From NCBI GenBank assembly GCA_016710265.1, contig JADJJL010000007.1, positions 124,001 to 188,000 on the forward strand: a DNA stretch of 64,000 bases, read 5' to 3'. Position numbers and translations under genes: made by a program. The DNA is from Saprospiraceae bacterium. GTDB lineage: Bacteria; Bacteroidota; Bacteroidia; Chitinophagales; Saprospiraceae. The notes below the pieces were generated by a model. The model ran no database searches and was not told the DNA's origin. It worked only from the letters and a program-made list of their open reading frames with translations. This document shows positions 47,766-57,630 of this stretch, one piece after another (positions within the stretch are counted from its first letter, which is position 1; each line of letters starts with the position of its first letter).

Positions 47766-48830
47766 TCAAATAAATTTGTCTCCAAATTCTGTTCGAATGT
47801 TATCCAAAATAAATTTCACGGATTGCTCTTCGCTTTTTGGTAAAATTAGAATTGCATCATTTGTATTGATAATAATTAAATCTTGAATGCCAAAAGTGGC
47901 GATTACCTGATCTGTGTTGTTGTAAACCATACAACCAGTAGTATCGTTGATTAAATTATTCCCATTGAGAATTGCATTTGAATGTTCATCTTGATTTATT
48001 AAATTATAGACGGAACCCCAAGTACCCAAATCGCTCCACCCAAAATCAACTCTCTTTACAAAAATACTGGGATAGTGTTCAAGTATAGCATAATCGACCG
48101 AAATATTCTGACATAATTTATAAGCTTCAAGTACTTTATTTAATCCATATTTGTGAAAAATGTTGAATAATTCTGAAGCATATGTTTTATAAGCTTCTAA
48201 AATTGTACTTATAGTCCAAAGAAACATTCCACTATTCCACACATAATTTCCCGAATTCATATAAGTCAAGGCGACTTCTCTGCTGGGCTTTTCCACAAAA
48301 CGTGTCACAGAATAGATATCATTACTTTGCTCCATTCCATCCAAATATTCAATATACCCATATCCTGTATCAGGTCTAGACACTTCAATTCCCAATGTTA
48401 AAATACATGGGTTGTTTTTAATGAATGCCACACCTTCTATCACATCATTATAAAAATTCTTTTGCTGCAAAATCAGATGATCTGCAGGGGCAACAAACAT
48501 TAATGCATTGTCATCAAGGCTTTGAATGTAAAGTGCTGCATACAATACACATGGAGCTGTATTTTTTCTTTCAGGTTCCAATAAAATATTCTCAGATTTT
48601 ATTAAAGGCAATTGTTGTTGTACTAAATCCTTATAATCAATATGGGTAACCACAATAATTTTATCTTCATCGCTAATTTGCAATAATCGATCCCAGGTCA
48701 TTTGCAACAAAGTCCTACCTGTTCCCAAAATATCTAGAAACTGTTTGGGTTTATTGTTTCTACTTAGTGGCCAGAATCTGCTTCCAATTCCTCCGGCCAT
48801 AATCACTGAATAAACTGAATACTTTTCCAT
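47766..48830 (-). CDS. manC: Mannose-1-phosphate guanylyltransferase
   Basis: Makes GDP-mannose for glycan synthesis. The 354 residues contain MAGGIGSRFWPLSRNNKPKQFL (nucleotide-binding loop), APADHLI, TLGIEVSRPDTGYGYIEYL, FVEKPSREVA, YVWNSGMFLW and RVDFGWSDLGTWGSVY. The length shows a single-function enzyme without the phosphomannose isomerase domain of long ManC/AlgA proteins. No polysaccharide cluster is adjacent. It follows the aminotransferase gene by 30 bases on the same strand. Confidence 0.94.
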   Translation of the reverse strand: MEKYSVYSVIMAGGIGSRFWPLSRNNKPKQFLDILGTGRTLLQMTWDRLLQISDEDKIIVVTHIDYKDLVQQQLPLIKSENILLEPERKNTAPCVLYAALYIQSLDDNALMFVAPADHLILQQKNFYNDVIEGVAFIKNNPCILTLGIEVSRPDTGYGYIEYLDGMEQSNDIYSVTRFVEKPSREVALTYMNSGNYVWNSGMFLWTISTILEAYKTYASELFNIFHKYGLNKVLEAYKLCQNISVDYAILEHYPSIFVKRVDFGWSDLGTWGSVYNLINQDEHSNAILNGNNLINDTTGCMVYNNTDQVIATFGIQDLIIINTNDAILILPKSEEQSVKFILDNIRTEFGDKFI

Positions 48831-48860
48831 GAATGTTTGTAAATAAAAATAACTAAGAAA

Positions 48861-50144
48861 TTATTTTACTAATTTCTTCATACCTAACTTGAGAAATTCT
48901 AACATTTCTCCTATTTTATTCTTTCTTATTGTTCCCACCGAAATTCTATACCATTCAGATTCTCCATCATCTCCAAAAGCTTTAAAAGGAACAATTGCCC
49001 AATGACATTCCTTTAGTAAAAATTCAGTAATCTGAGATTGTGAAGTAAATATATCTCCATTTGGTTTTCTATAATTTTTCCAAGGAAATTTTACAGTTAA
49101 ATAGATAGCACCTTGGGGTTTAATTACATCCACTGGAAATCCATCATCTGCTAATTTTTTTAACCCGTCAAACAAGCCTATTAAACGTTCATGTACTTCG
49201 CCTTTAAACTTTTTTAAATAATTCTCAACTTCAGGAATATCTTTTAAAAATTCAGCTGTAGCTACTTGTTCAGCTTTTGGAGCCCACGCCCCGATATGAG
49301 ATAAGATCGCTCTCATTTTATTTAACACAGACTCTGGACCAAATGCCCAACCAACCCTCACACCAGTTGCTGCAAAGGATTTGGACATCCCGTCGATAAA
49401 AATAACATAATCACTCAACTCAGGAAAAAGTGTTACAGGATCTACATGAATATTTGAATCATAACATAATTGGCTGTATATCTGATCGTATAATATGTAA
49501 ATCGGCTTTCGAGTTCCTTTTCTTTGTTCATTTTCTAGTAATATTGCTTTACAAATTGAGTACAATGAATCTTTTGAGAACATAGTACCTGTTGGATTTT
49601 GTGGAGAACACAATGCAACCATTACAGCATTTTTTAATTGAGGTTGAATTTCTACAACGCTTGGCATAAAAAATTGCTCCGGCAAAGTTGATATTTCAAT
49701 TGGGCATGCTTCCGAAAGGTGGCAATAATGATTGTTGTTCCAAGAGGGAATGGGATAAATTACTTTTTCGCCTGGATCCACAATCGTTTTATAAGCAGCA
49801 TAAATTAGAGGTCTAGACCCTCCTGATACTAATATTTGTTCGGTTGAATATTCCAGATTCTGAAATTTTAAAATATATTCTGAGATTGATTGCCTCAATT
49901 CCAACATACCATGGGCAGGTGGATAATTGGTATGGCCTAAATTATAAGAATTTATAATGGCATTACGCAGTTTGGTTGGAATTGGAAATTCGCTAGGATC
50001 AAAATCCCCTATAGTCATATTAAAAATTTCATGACCTTCTTTAATCAGTTTGTTAATTTCATTTCCTAGCCTAATAATTTCAGAAGGAATTAAATTGGTT
50101 GCCATCTGGGACAACTCTCTAAATGAATGATTTTCAGAAGTCAT
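48861..50144 (-). CDS. Pyridoxal-phosphate aminotransferase, class I/II
   Basis: A 427-residue fold-type I aminotransferase. Landmarks are GGSRPLIYAAYKTI, CSPQNPTGTMFSK, ILYDQIYSQLCYD, the PLP lysine in DGMSKSFAATGVRVGWAFGP, and a C-terminal arginine in WYRISVGTIRK. The closest relatives in pattern are aspartate- or aromatic-type transaminases; the amino donor is not clear. The ATG at 50144 replaces a TTG two codons upstream. Likely co-transcribed with manC. Confidence 0.9.
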   Translation of the reverse strand: MTSENHSFRELSQMATNLIPSEIIRLGNEINKLIKEGHEIFNMTIGDFDPSEFPIPTKLRNAIINSYNLGHTNYPPAHGMLELRQSISEYILKFQNLEYSTEQILVSGGSRPLIYAAYKTIVDPGEKVIYPIPSWNNNHYCHLSEACPIEISTLPEQFFMPSVVEIQPQLKNAVMVALCSPQNPTGTMFSKDSLYSICKAILLENEQRKGTRKPIYILYDQIYSQLCYDSNIHVDPVTLFPELSDYVIFIDGMSKSFAATGVRVGWAFGPESVLNKMRAILSHIGAWAPKAEQVATAEFLKDIPEVENYLKKFKGEVHERLIGLFDGLKKLADDGFPVDVIKPQGAIYLTVKFPWKNYRKPNGDIFTSQSQITEFLLKECHWAIVPFKAFGDDGESEWYRISVGTIRKNKIGEMLEFLKLGMKKLVK

Positions 50145-50232
50145 TTGCAAATTATTAAATCAAGCTGTAATATATTAACATTTTAAGAATTGGGTAAAAG
50201 TTTATAATATTGCAACCAATTAAAGTTCATTC

Positions 50233-50958
50233 ATGACTTACAACAAACGCAAAGAAATAGAATTTTTAAGTGGTCCATTAAGTAGATGGCAAGAATTTAA
50301 ATATTTATTTAGTGTCAGCAGAGACTTATTTAGAGGAATTAGAAAATTGCATTTTGTAGGTCCTTGCATTACAGTATTCGGATCTGCAAGATTTAAAAGA
50401 GATCATCCATATTATAAGATCACTGAAGAGATAGCTGCTAAAATTGCCAATTTGGGATTCACCATTCTTACAGGAGGTGGCCCCGGAATCATGGAAGCAG
50501 CCAATAAAGGTGCGAGAAGCGTTGGAGGTAAGTCTGTTGGATGCAATATTATATTGCCAAATGAGCAATTTCCAAATCCTTATTTGGACAATTTTGTGGA
50601 TATGGACTATTTTTTTACTAGAAAAACGATGTTAATCAAATATTCTTACGGCTTTGTTGTAATGCCTGGAGGATTTGGAACTTTAGACGAACTTTTTGAA
50701 GCGATCACCTTAATCCAAACAGGTAAATTAACTAATTTTCCTATTATCCTATTTGGTTCAACTTTTTACAAAGAAATGATCGAATTTATTGATGTTATGG
50801 CGAAGGAAGGTACCATCTCACCTCAAGATAGAGATCTGCTGTTTGTTACGGACGATATTGATGAAGCTGTTGACATTATTAAGGAACACACATCTATTAA
50901 AAATTCACTGAGACCCTATAATGTACATAGACCCACCAACTGGCTATTTGAAAAATAA
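50233..50958 (+). CDS. LOG-family (TIGR00730) phosphoribohydrolase-like protein, second copy
   Basis: A 241-residue paralogue of the gene at 38493, with the same motifs (FGSARFKRDHPYY, GGGPGIMEAANKGA, PGGFGTLDELFE) and a different C terminus (YNVHRPTNWLFEK). The two share most of the central sequence. The next gene starts inside its last 38 bases in another frame, so translation is probably coupled. Confidence 0.88.
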   Translation: MTYNKRKEIEFLSGPLSRWQEFKYLFSVSRDLFRGIRKLHFVGPCITVFGSARFKRDHPYYKITEEIAAKIANLGFTILTGGGPGIMEAANKGARSVGGKSVGCNIILPNEQFPNPYLDNFVDMDYFFTRKTMLIKYSYGFVVMPGGFGTLDELFEAITLIQTGKLTNFPIILFGSTFYKEMIEFIDVMAKEGTISPQDRDLLFVTDDIDEAVDIIKEHTSIKNSLRPYNVHRPTNWLFEK

Positions 50959-51883
50959 CAAGTTAAAATATTGGATTGAAAATGAGTTATTACTCCCTTC
51001 ACCAATCAATCAAATTATTTTACCCATTTCTGGCAAAACTGCACTTATAAAAAGGGATGATCTAATTCATCCAATATTAAGCGGAAATAAATTTCGAAAA
51101 ATAATTGGTTTTCTATATCAGTATTTTGAAGAAGGAAAAAGTGAGATTGAATCCGGCGGAAGTTTGCATTCAAATTTTGTACACGCACTTGCCTATACTT
51201 GTTTCAAATTAAAAATAAAGTGCAAATTTTACTTATACGGTCATCCAAAGGATGAATCTTTCTTAATAAAAGATATAAGCAATTGGGGAATATCCTATGA
51301 AATAGTATCAAGGCAAAATTATCGTGAATATACCACCCTAAATTATAAAGATTCACCATCGATTCTTTATATTCCTGAAGGTGGAAATGCAGAACAAGCC
51401 GAATTTGGTGTTGAAAAATTGGCTGAAGAAATAGGGGAGAAATACAAATTTGAAAATTTGAATATTGCACTCCCTATTGGAACTGGAACAATGTTAAAGC
51501 ACCTTCAACAAAAAATGTCAATGAGCACATTTTATACAGTGTGTCCTGTCAAAAGTCAAACTTTAGTATTGTCAGAATCGAAAAATTCCATAAGCATAAA
51601 AGAACCAATTCATTTTGCATTTGGAGGGTATTCAAAAGAAATGTTGGAATACATAGATCAATTTTACAAAATTAATGGCATTTGGCTAGATCCAATTTAC
51701 ACGGGAAGATTGGCACTTGCATTGGATCACAATTTTCATTTGATAGATTCTAAAAAAGAAACCATTATATTGCATACAGGTGGATTGCAATCATGGAGAT
51801 TTTATTTAAAAAGATGGCCCAATGCTGAATACATTATAAACATTGAAGAATTAAAAAAGATGATTAAACTAAATTTTAATTAG
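50921..51883 (+). CDS. 1-aminocyclopropane-1-carboxylate deaminase/D-cysteine desulfhydrase family protein
   Basis: A 320-residue fold-type II PLP enzyme. The cofactor lysine lies in HPILSGNKFRKIIGF, and ESGGSLHSNFVHALAY and PEGGNAEQAEFGVEKLAEEI follow the family. A deaminase or desulfhydrase acting on D-cysteine or a related small amino acid is plausible; which one cannot be decided. The only ATG before the conserved region is at 50921, so it overlaps the LOG gene by 38 bases; a shorter protein from a non-ATG start is possible. Confidence 0.84.
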   Translation: MYIDPPTGYLKNNKLKYWIENELLLPSPINQIILPISGKTALIKRDDLIHPILSGNKFRKIIGFLYQYFEEGKSEIESGGSLHSNFVHALAYTCFKLKIKCKFYLYGHPKDESFLIKDISNWGISYEIVSRQNYREYTTLNYKDSPSILYIPEGGNAEQAEFGVEKLAEEIGEKYKFENLNIALPIGTGTMLKHLQQKMSMSTFYTVCPVKSQTLVLSESKNSISIKEPIHFAFGGYSKEMLEYIDQFYKINGIWLDPIYTGRLALALDHNFHLIDSKKETIILHTGGLQSWRFYLKRWPNAEYIINIEELKKMIKLNFN

Positions 51884-51894
51884 TTATTTCAGAA

Positions 51895-53412
51895 TTACCA
51901 ATCAATTGGAAAATAATCTTTTAAAAATTGACCATTCCAATGTTTTCCAGAATTAATACCATCTATAAAAGGATCACAAATTCGAGCAGCTCCATCTACA
52001 ATATCCAATGGAGGTTGAAAATCATGAATTTTTTCCTTCTGCATTGCAAGAAAATATGGATCTTCATCTGTCACCCAACCAGTATCTACAGCATTCATAT
52101 AAATACCAAACTTTGCCAACTCAGAAGCCGAGGTATGCGTCATCATATTCAATGCAGCTTTGGCCATATTGGTATGCGGATGTCTGGCTGATTTGGAAAA
52201 TCTATAAAACTTTCCTTCCATCGCAGTCACATTGATGATATGTTTACAACCTGTGTTTTGCTTCTTCATTAAATGCACCAGCCTATTGTTAAGGATGAAA
52301 GGCGCCATCAAATTGACGAGATGCACTTCAATCATTTCCGTACTTTCGATATCTCCAAGATATAGTCGCCAACTATTTGTGGTTCTTAAGTCCACTTGTT
52401 GAAGATCAGCATCCAATTGTCCTTCAGGAAAATAATCTTGTGAATTGGTTTCAATATCAAAAGTATATGGACGTTGGGACAAAGCGGCAGAATTTGTAAT
52501 TCCAATGCCAGTTTCAACTGAATTCCATTTTACAGGCAATGAACCAAAATTCTTATTTAACCATTCTTGATCTCCCGATAAATGCAATTTCAATAATTCA
52601 TGGCTTCTCAATAAATGAATGACTTCCGCAGATTGCGATTGAAGATCACTTATCTCTTTTTCAATTAAATGAGCATAAAATCCAGACGGTCTTCTCACCG
52701 TTTGTGCTGCATTGTTTAACAATAAATCAAGACGTGGGTATCTAGTTTCAATGTACTTGGCAAATAACTCTACACTCGGTAAATGCCTTAAATCTAATCC
52801 ATAAATGTCCAATCTGTCTTTCCAATCTGAATAATCAAGTTCTGAAGCAAATCTAATGGCTGAATCTACAGGAAATCGGGTGGTTGCAATCACATGTGCT
52901 CCAGCTCTCAACATAATCAATGTGGCCTGGTAGCCAATTTTTACGCGAGATCCCGTTATCAGTGCGTATTGGCCTGTCAGATCACAGGTTTGAAATCTTT
53001 TGGTGTAATTTAAATCTCCACAATTTTGGCATAAGGCATCATAGAAGTGGTGTAGCGTTTTGTATTCTGCATTACAAATATAACAATTCCGGTAAGAATG
53101 CAATGTTGAACTTTCTTTAATCTCTTCAGATTCTATACTTTTGGGTGCAGTAAAAACTGAAATCGTTCTTGCTTTTCTAATTCCTGTTTCTGCTCTTTTA
53201 TTCCGATCTTCATCTTTAAGCTTATCCTTTTCAATTTTTCTGATTGATTTATTAATTTGCTTTCTCACATGTTTGTCAGGTCTGGCAATTTGACCGCATG
53301 CCAACATAAATTCAATACGTTGTTCTTCGGTTAATAAAGATATCAAATCTGGATTTTCATTAAATCTCTTTAATAATTGCAGTGCTTTTACAATATCATC
53401 CTGATTCTCCAT
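51895..53412 (-). CDS. SDR-family protein with N-terminal zinc ribbon, altered active site
   Basis: A 505-residue protein. Residues 1-100 are helical and charged. Cys110, Cys113, Cys128 and Cys131 form two CxxC pairs. A short-chain dehydrogenase domain begins at ALITGSRVKIGYQATLIM (about 150-167), followed by LLNNAAQTVRRPSG. Where the SDR catalytic Tyr-xxx-Lys normally stands the sequence is TNMAKAALNMM, so Tyr is Thr and only Lys remains; the middle glycine of the nucleotide loop is Lys. Activity as a classical oxidoreductase is doubtful. The frame runs upstream to 53571, but that stretch translates the initiator tRNA gene; the ATG at 53412 is the true start. Confidence 0.82.
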   Translation of the reverse strand: MENQDDIVKALQLLKRFNENPDLISLLTEEQRIEFMLACGQIARPDKHVRKQINKSIRKIEKDKLKDEDRNKRAETGIRKARTISVFTAPKSIESEEIKESSTLHSYRNCYICNAEYKTLHHFYDALCQNCGDLNYTKRFQTCDLTGQYALITGSRVKIGYQATLIMLRAGAHVIATTRFPVDSAIRFASELDYSDWKDRLDIYGLDLRHLPSVELFAKYIETRYPRLDLLLNNAAQTVRRPSGFYAHLIEKEISDLQSQSAEVIHLLRSHELLKLHLSGDQEWLNKNFGSLPVKWNSVETGIGITNSAALSQRPYTFDIETNSQDYFPEGQLDADLQQVDLRTTNSWRLYLGDIESTEMIEVHLVNLMAPFILNNRLVHLMKKQNTGCKHIINVTAMEGKFYRFSKSARHPHTNMAKAALNMMTHTSASELAKFGIYMNAVDTGWVTDEDPYFLAMQKEKIHDFQPPLDIVDGAARICDPFIDGINSGKHWNGQFLKDYFPIDW

Positions 53413-53472
53413 AAACTTTATATTGTATTCGACATCCCAAATATGAATTATTGCAAATTCCTTTATATCAAT

Positions 53473-53499
53473 AAAAAAGCCGGAATTTAACCGGCTTTT
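53473..53499 (-). terminator. Rho-independent terminator after the initiator tRNA
   Basis: AAAAGCCGG and CCGGCTTTT form a perfect 9-base stem with a 7-base loop, followed on the minus strand by T residues. It lies three bases past the tRNA CCA end and isolates the tRNA from the SDR gene downstream. Confidence 0.85.
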
Positions 53500-53501
53500 G
53501 A

Positions 53502-53577
<76 letters not shown>

Positions 53578-53668
53578 ATATTGGACCGCAAAGGTACAAC
53601 TCTGATATCAATTATTCAAATAATAATTTAGTCTTTGAACTTCAAATAGACTTTTGGGTTATCATACT

Positions 53669-54325
53669 ATGATTTACTTAATTCAAATTTTAGGAATAAC
53701 TTTTGGCATATTATCATGTAAGCCAAATGCTATACAAGATAAACCATTAATTGAGCAAATGGAATTAAAGTCTGTAGTAATGGATGAGAATATTCAATTG
53801 GACACTGCTATTTTAGCCGGAGGATGTTTTTGGTGCTTGGAGGCAGTTTTCCAGGATTTAAAAGGAGTTAAAAAAGTGAGATCGGGTTACATTGGTGGAA
53901 CTGTAAAAAATCCAAGCTATCGGGAAGTGTGTGATGGGACGACTGGCCATGCCGAAGCTATTGAAATCGTTTTTGACCCTAAAACCATAAATTTTGAAAC
54001 CATATTGGAAGTTTTTTGGACCACACATGATCCAACCACATTAAATAGGCAAGGTGCAGATAAAGGGACCCAATATAGATCTGGCATATTTTTTCTAAAT
54101 AAAACCCAACAAGAACAAGCGAATAAATCTATTCAAGATGTTGCCTCAACGATTTGGGATGATCCGATCGTCACTGAAGTTACAGCAGCTACCATATTTT
54201 ACCCTGCTGAGGACTACCATCAGAATTACTATAAAAATAACAGCAATCAAGGTTATTGTCAAATTGTAATTTCTCCCAAGCTAGCTAAACTCAGACAAAA
54301 ATACCCTGGATTGATACAGAAATAA
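53669..54325 (+). CDS. msrA: Peptide-methionine (S)-S-oxide reductase, lipoprotein form
   Basis: Repairs oxidised methionine. The 218 residues start with a lipoprotein signal (Cys17 in ITFGILSC), so this MsrA should act in the periplasm or on the membrane. Catalytic Cys53 lies in GGCFWCLEAVF, and SGYIGG, CDGTTGHAE, TTHDPTT and GTQYRSGIFF follow. The ATG at 53669 replaces a TTG five codons upstream. msrB follows by three bases and lacks its own signal peptide. Confidence 0.95.
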   Translation: MIYLIQILGITFGILSCKPNAIQDKPLIEQMELKSVVMDENIQLDTAILAGGCFWCLEAVFQDLKGVKKVRSGYIGGTVKNPSYREVCDGTTGHAEAIEIVFDPKTINFETILEVFWTTHDPTTLNRQGADKGTQYRSGIFFLNKTQQEQANKSIQDVASTIWDDPIVTEVTAATIFYPAEDYHQNYYKNNSNQGYCQIVISPKLAKLRQKYPGLIQK

Positions 54326-54328
54326 AGT

Positions 54329-54697
54329 ATGGAAAATATTCCACTTAAAAAGTTAACAAAAGAGGAAGAACAAGTAATTCTTCATAAAGGCACAGAATAT
54401 CCCTTCACTGGAATTTATGATAAACACACTGAGAAGGGTGTTTATTTATGTAAACAATGCTCTTCTCCATTATTTACAAGTGATCATAAATTTCATTCCG
54501 GCTGTGGCTGGCCAAGTTTTGACCAAGAAATTCAAGGATCCATTCTAAGGATTCCAGATCAGGATGGAAGAAGAATTGAAATAGTTTGTGCAAAATGCAA
54601 TGGACATTTAGGACATGTTTTTGAAGGGGAAGGATTTACACCTTTAAATACGCGACATTGTGTCAATAGTATTAGTTTAGACTTTACCCCCAAATAG
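54329..54697 (+). CDS. msrB: Peptide-methionine (R)-S-oxide reductase
   Basis: A 122-residue reductase for the R epimer. Zinc-type CxxC pairs (YLCKQC and VCAKCNGH), FHSGCGWPSF, GHLGHVF and the catalytic Cys in TRHCVNSISLDF are present. It is co-transcribed with msrA. Unlike MsrA here it has no signal peptide, so it is probably cytoplasmic unless carried in another way. Its last 21 bases overlap the end of the converging plsC gene. Confidence 0.95.
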   Translation: MENIPLKKLTKEEEQVILHKGTEYPFTGIYDKHTEKGVYLCKQCSSPLFTSDHKFHSGCGWPSFDQEIQGSILRIPDQDGRRIEIVCAKCNGHLGHVFEGEGFTPLNTRHCVNSISLDFTPK

Positions 54698-55471
54698 TTC
54701 TTCCCTCTCTTTAGAATCCCACGATTTTTGAAATTCATTTAACTTAAGAGAAATATCTGATTCTATTTTCTGAATGGCTTCTAAAGAATTTACAATAATC
54801 AAAGGATCAAAAAAATGAATTCTTACTCTGGTTTGGAGTTTAGAAAAACTAATCAGAAATTGTTTAAGAAGATGCGGGTGAAACCAAAAATCAGTAAAAG
54901 GATTCATGTATTCAAGTGCTGAATAATAAACAGGGGCATTTGCTTCAAAAGCCGCATCCAAAGAGCCTTTACGAAAGGGTAGAGGCTTCTGATCAATACT
55001 AACCGTCCCTTCTGGAAAAATTATTACTGTTTCCTTATTGATAAGCAATTCTTTAATTTTCATTTTAGTCAGATTCCTGCTGTTTAAGTTATTTCTTTCC
55101 ACAAAAACAACACCAGACAATTCCGCCCCAGTACCAATAAAAGGATAGTTTTTGACTTCTGACTTACTGATTACATAGCCATGGTCTAAAATAGAAAATA
55201 AAATAACTGCATCAATCAATGACCTATGATTGGATACATATAAAGCTCCTTGATATTGTGAAATTTGGCCAGACTTAATAATTTTTATCCCAAGTAACAA
55301 AACGGCAAACTGACAAAAAACTTTTCTCAATTTATAACCAAATTCCTTCTCAACCAGCCCCATTTTAAAAAGAACAAAACCAATACTCACAAACAGTACA
55401 ATCATCAATACTAAAAGTAACAATCGTAAGGATGCTATAATTAAACCAAAAAAGGAGGTTATAAGATTCAT
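54677..55471 (-). CDS. plsC: 1-acyl-sn-glycerol-3-phosphate acyltransferase family protein
   Basis: A 264-residue membrane acyltransferase that makes phosphatidate. An N-terminal membrane helix (LRLLLLVLMIVLFVSIGFVLF) precedes the HX4D motif NHRSLID and the FPEGTVS motif. The ATG at 55471 is preferred to a TTG at 55525 inside the previous gene. Its start is two bases from the stop of the DUF255 gene, so the two are co-transcribed. Confidence 0.9.
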   Translation of the reverse strand: MNLITSFFGLIIASLRLLLLVLMIVLFVSIGFVLFKMGLVEKEFGYKLRKVFCQFAVLLLGIKIIKSGQISQYQGALYVSNHRSLIDAVILFSILDHGYVISKSEVKNYPFIGTGAELSGVVFVERNNLNSRNLTKMKIKELLINKETVIIFPEGTVSIDQKPLPFRKGSLDAAFEANAPVYYSALEYMNPFTDFWFHPHLLKQFLISFSKLQTRVRIHFFDPLIIVNSLEAIQKIESDISLKLNEFQKSWDSKEREELFGGKV

Positions 55472-55473
55472 TT

Positions 55474-57630
55474 TTATTGAATCAATGGAATCGCCTCTAA
55501 AACTTTTGTAACTGGTAATTTGCAAACCTTATTTCGACATACATAAATATAAGTTTGGCCCTCCTGCAATTTTTCTTTTAGCAACTCCAACTGACCTTCA
55601 GTTTCGCCACCTAGTAAAATGGCATTGGGTAAATAATTTTTAGCCAATTCATCTCTTATTTTTGCGGCCTCAGGACCAACAATGGCTATCTCATATAAGG
55701 GTCGAACTTGAAAAATAGCCAATCTCATCCAATTGGCATAAAACTCTGGTTGCTGGTCACCAAATTGTTCTAAAACTCCTTGGACCATTTTTGCAGCTCT
55801 GTCTAAATATTTAGAATCATAAAAATATAAACCCAGTTTATGAAGGGATTCCGCCATCACAGAATTGGCAGAAGGAGTCACTTGATCTTCAAATTCAACT
55901 TTACGGGTGATTAATTTTCGATCAGATTTAGAAGTAAAATAAAAATAAATTCCTGCTTCATCTGAAAAATCTCTTATTACAACTTCAACAAGTTCTTTTG
56001 CAAAATTTAAATATTTTTCATCAAATGTCAATTCATATAAACGAATAAAAGCTTCCACTGAATATGAGTAATCTTCAAGGAATCCGGATATACTTGATTT
56101 ACCATTCATAAAATTTCTAGAGAGCCCTCTTTCAGAAACAAACATATTGTTTTGTAAATGTGCAGCAGCTTTTATCGCTGCGTCTAAATAATCTTTGCGT
56201 GAAAAAGCAACTGATGCATCGGCACATGCTTTAATCATCAGCGCATTCCATGAAGTCAATATTTTTTCATCTCTCAGTGGTGCTGATCTCTTGTTCCTTA
56301 CTTCCAGTACTTTATTGTTAGCAGCCACTAAGTAAGTCATTGTCTTATTTTTATCAATTTTCATTTCACTTGCAACTGCCTGCAATTCATTTGCAATAAA
56401 AAGAACATTTTTTCCTTTCTCCCAATTACCAGATGAACTTATATTGTAAGTTGACTTAAAAATTTTATTCTCTATTGGGTCGGTCAATAATTGATCTATC
56501 TCATTGACGGTCCAGACATAATATTTACCCTCTTCACCTTCAGTTTCGGCATCAAAAGAGGAATAAAACATTCCATCTGGGTGACGCATTTTACCAAGAA
56601 CAAAGTCCATTGAATTTTGCGCAACTGTTTTATAATTTTCGTTATTTGATTTTTGGTAAGCCAATGAATATAAACTGATCAGTTGTGCGTTGTCATAAAG
56701 CATTTTTTCAAAATGTGGAATTTTCCATTCAGAATCTACCGTATATCTAAAGAAACCACCATCCAGTTGATCATAAATTCCACCATTTAATATTCTTGTC
56801 AAGCTAAGATTAAGATATTGATCAAACACTTTTTTTGATGAATATTGTGAATAATCTAGAAGCGATCTATGAAGTGATGGTAGCGGAAATTTTTGAGCAG
56901 ATTCTTTCCCGCCATGCTTTTTATCCATTCCGCTGCCTATTTTCTGATATACTAGATCTATTTTTTCTTTAGTTACTGGACTTAATGAAGATTGCATGTA
57001 TTGTGAGTAGTCTACGCTTAAATGATTTTGAATCCGTAAGGCCATTTTTTCAAATTCATTGGGATCTTCCTGATAAACCGCTTGCATAGAAATCAATAAT
57101 TTTATCCACTCATCCTTAGTAAGGTAAGTTCCAATCCATATTGGTCTACCATCAGGTAGAGTAATTGCATTTAAAGGCCAACCGCAAGCCCCAGAATTTA
57201 CAATTTGACAAGCATTCATATAAATCTGATCGACGTCTGGTCTCTCTTCTCTATCCACTTTAATTGAAATGAAATCTTGATTCATAATTCTACTCACAGC
57301 AGTATCACTAAAAGATTCTCGTTCCATCACATGACACCAATGACAAGAAGAATATCCAATACTGACCACCATTAATTTTCTAGACTTTAAAGCCAATTCA
57401 AGGGCTTCATCCTTCCATGGATACCAATTCACAGGATTGTGTGCGTGCTGAAGAAGGTAGGGAGAAATTTCGTTTATTAGATGGTTAGATTGCGAAGATT
57501 GGCCAGAATCCTTTTTTACATTATTACAAGAAAACCAGAGCAATAATAAAATAATAGAAAAGAATCTGAGTGAAAAAATATGATCACTAAATAATTTATA
57601 ATTTGATAACAAGGAATAATTAGAATGCAT
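55474..57630 (-). CDS. Thioredoxin-domain (DUF255/YyaL-like) lipoprotein
   Basis: A 718-residue protein. The N terminus has a lipoprotein signal ending at LWFSC. The DUF255 thioredoxin-like domain follows (HAHNPVNWYPWKDEALELA, SSCHWCHVMERESF, VDREERPDVDQIYM). A large alpha/alpha-barrel domain like that of N-acylglucosamine epimerases follows (LDGGFFRYTVDSEWKIPHF, KILTSWNALMI). The redox CxxC is CHWC. Function unknown; related human protein is SPATA20. The lipoprotein signal places it outside the cytoplasm, unlike many family members. Confidence 0.88.
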   Translation of the reverse strand: MHSNYSLLSNYKLFSDHIFSLRFFSIILLLLWFSCNNVKKDSGQSSQSNHLINEISPYLLQHAHNPVNWYPWKDEALELALKSRKLMVVSIGYSSCHWCHVMERESFSDTAVSRIMNQDFISIKVDREERPDVDQIYMNACQIVNSGACGWPLNAITLPDGRPIWIGTYLTKDEWIKLLISMQAVYQEDPNEFEKMALRIQNHLSVDYSQYMQSSLSPVTKEKIDLVYQKIGSGMDKKHGGKESAQKFPLPSLHRSLLDYSQYSSKKVFDQYLNLSLTRILNGGIYDQLDGGFFRYTVDSEWKIPHFEKMLYDNAQLISLYSLAYQKSNNENYKTVAQNSMDFVLGKMRHPDGMFYSSFDAETEGEEGKYYVWTVNEIDQLLTDPIENKIFKSTYNISSSGNWEKGKNVLFIANELQAVASEMKIDKNKTMTYLVAANNKVLEVRNKRSAPLRDEKILTSWNALMIKACADASVAFSRKDYLDAAIKAAAHLQNNMFVSERGLSRNFMNGKSSISGFLEDYSYSVEAFIRLYELTFDEKYLNFAKELVEVVIRDFSDEAGIYFYFTSKSDRKLITRKVEFEDQVTPSANSVMAESLHKLGLYFYDSKYLDRAAKMVQGVLEQFGDQQPEFYANWMRLAIFQVRPLYEIAIVGPEAAKIRDELAKNYLPNAILLGGETEGQLELLKEKLQEGQTYIYVCRNKVCKLPVTKVLEAIPLIQ

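Noticed and set aside
47677..47886. A 69-codon frame on the plus strand before manC
   Set aside because: More than half lies antisense to the end of manC, the composition is that of A+T-rich non-coding DNA, and no family is recognisable.
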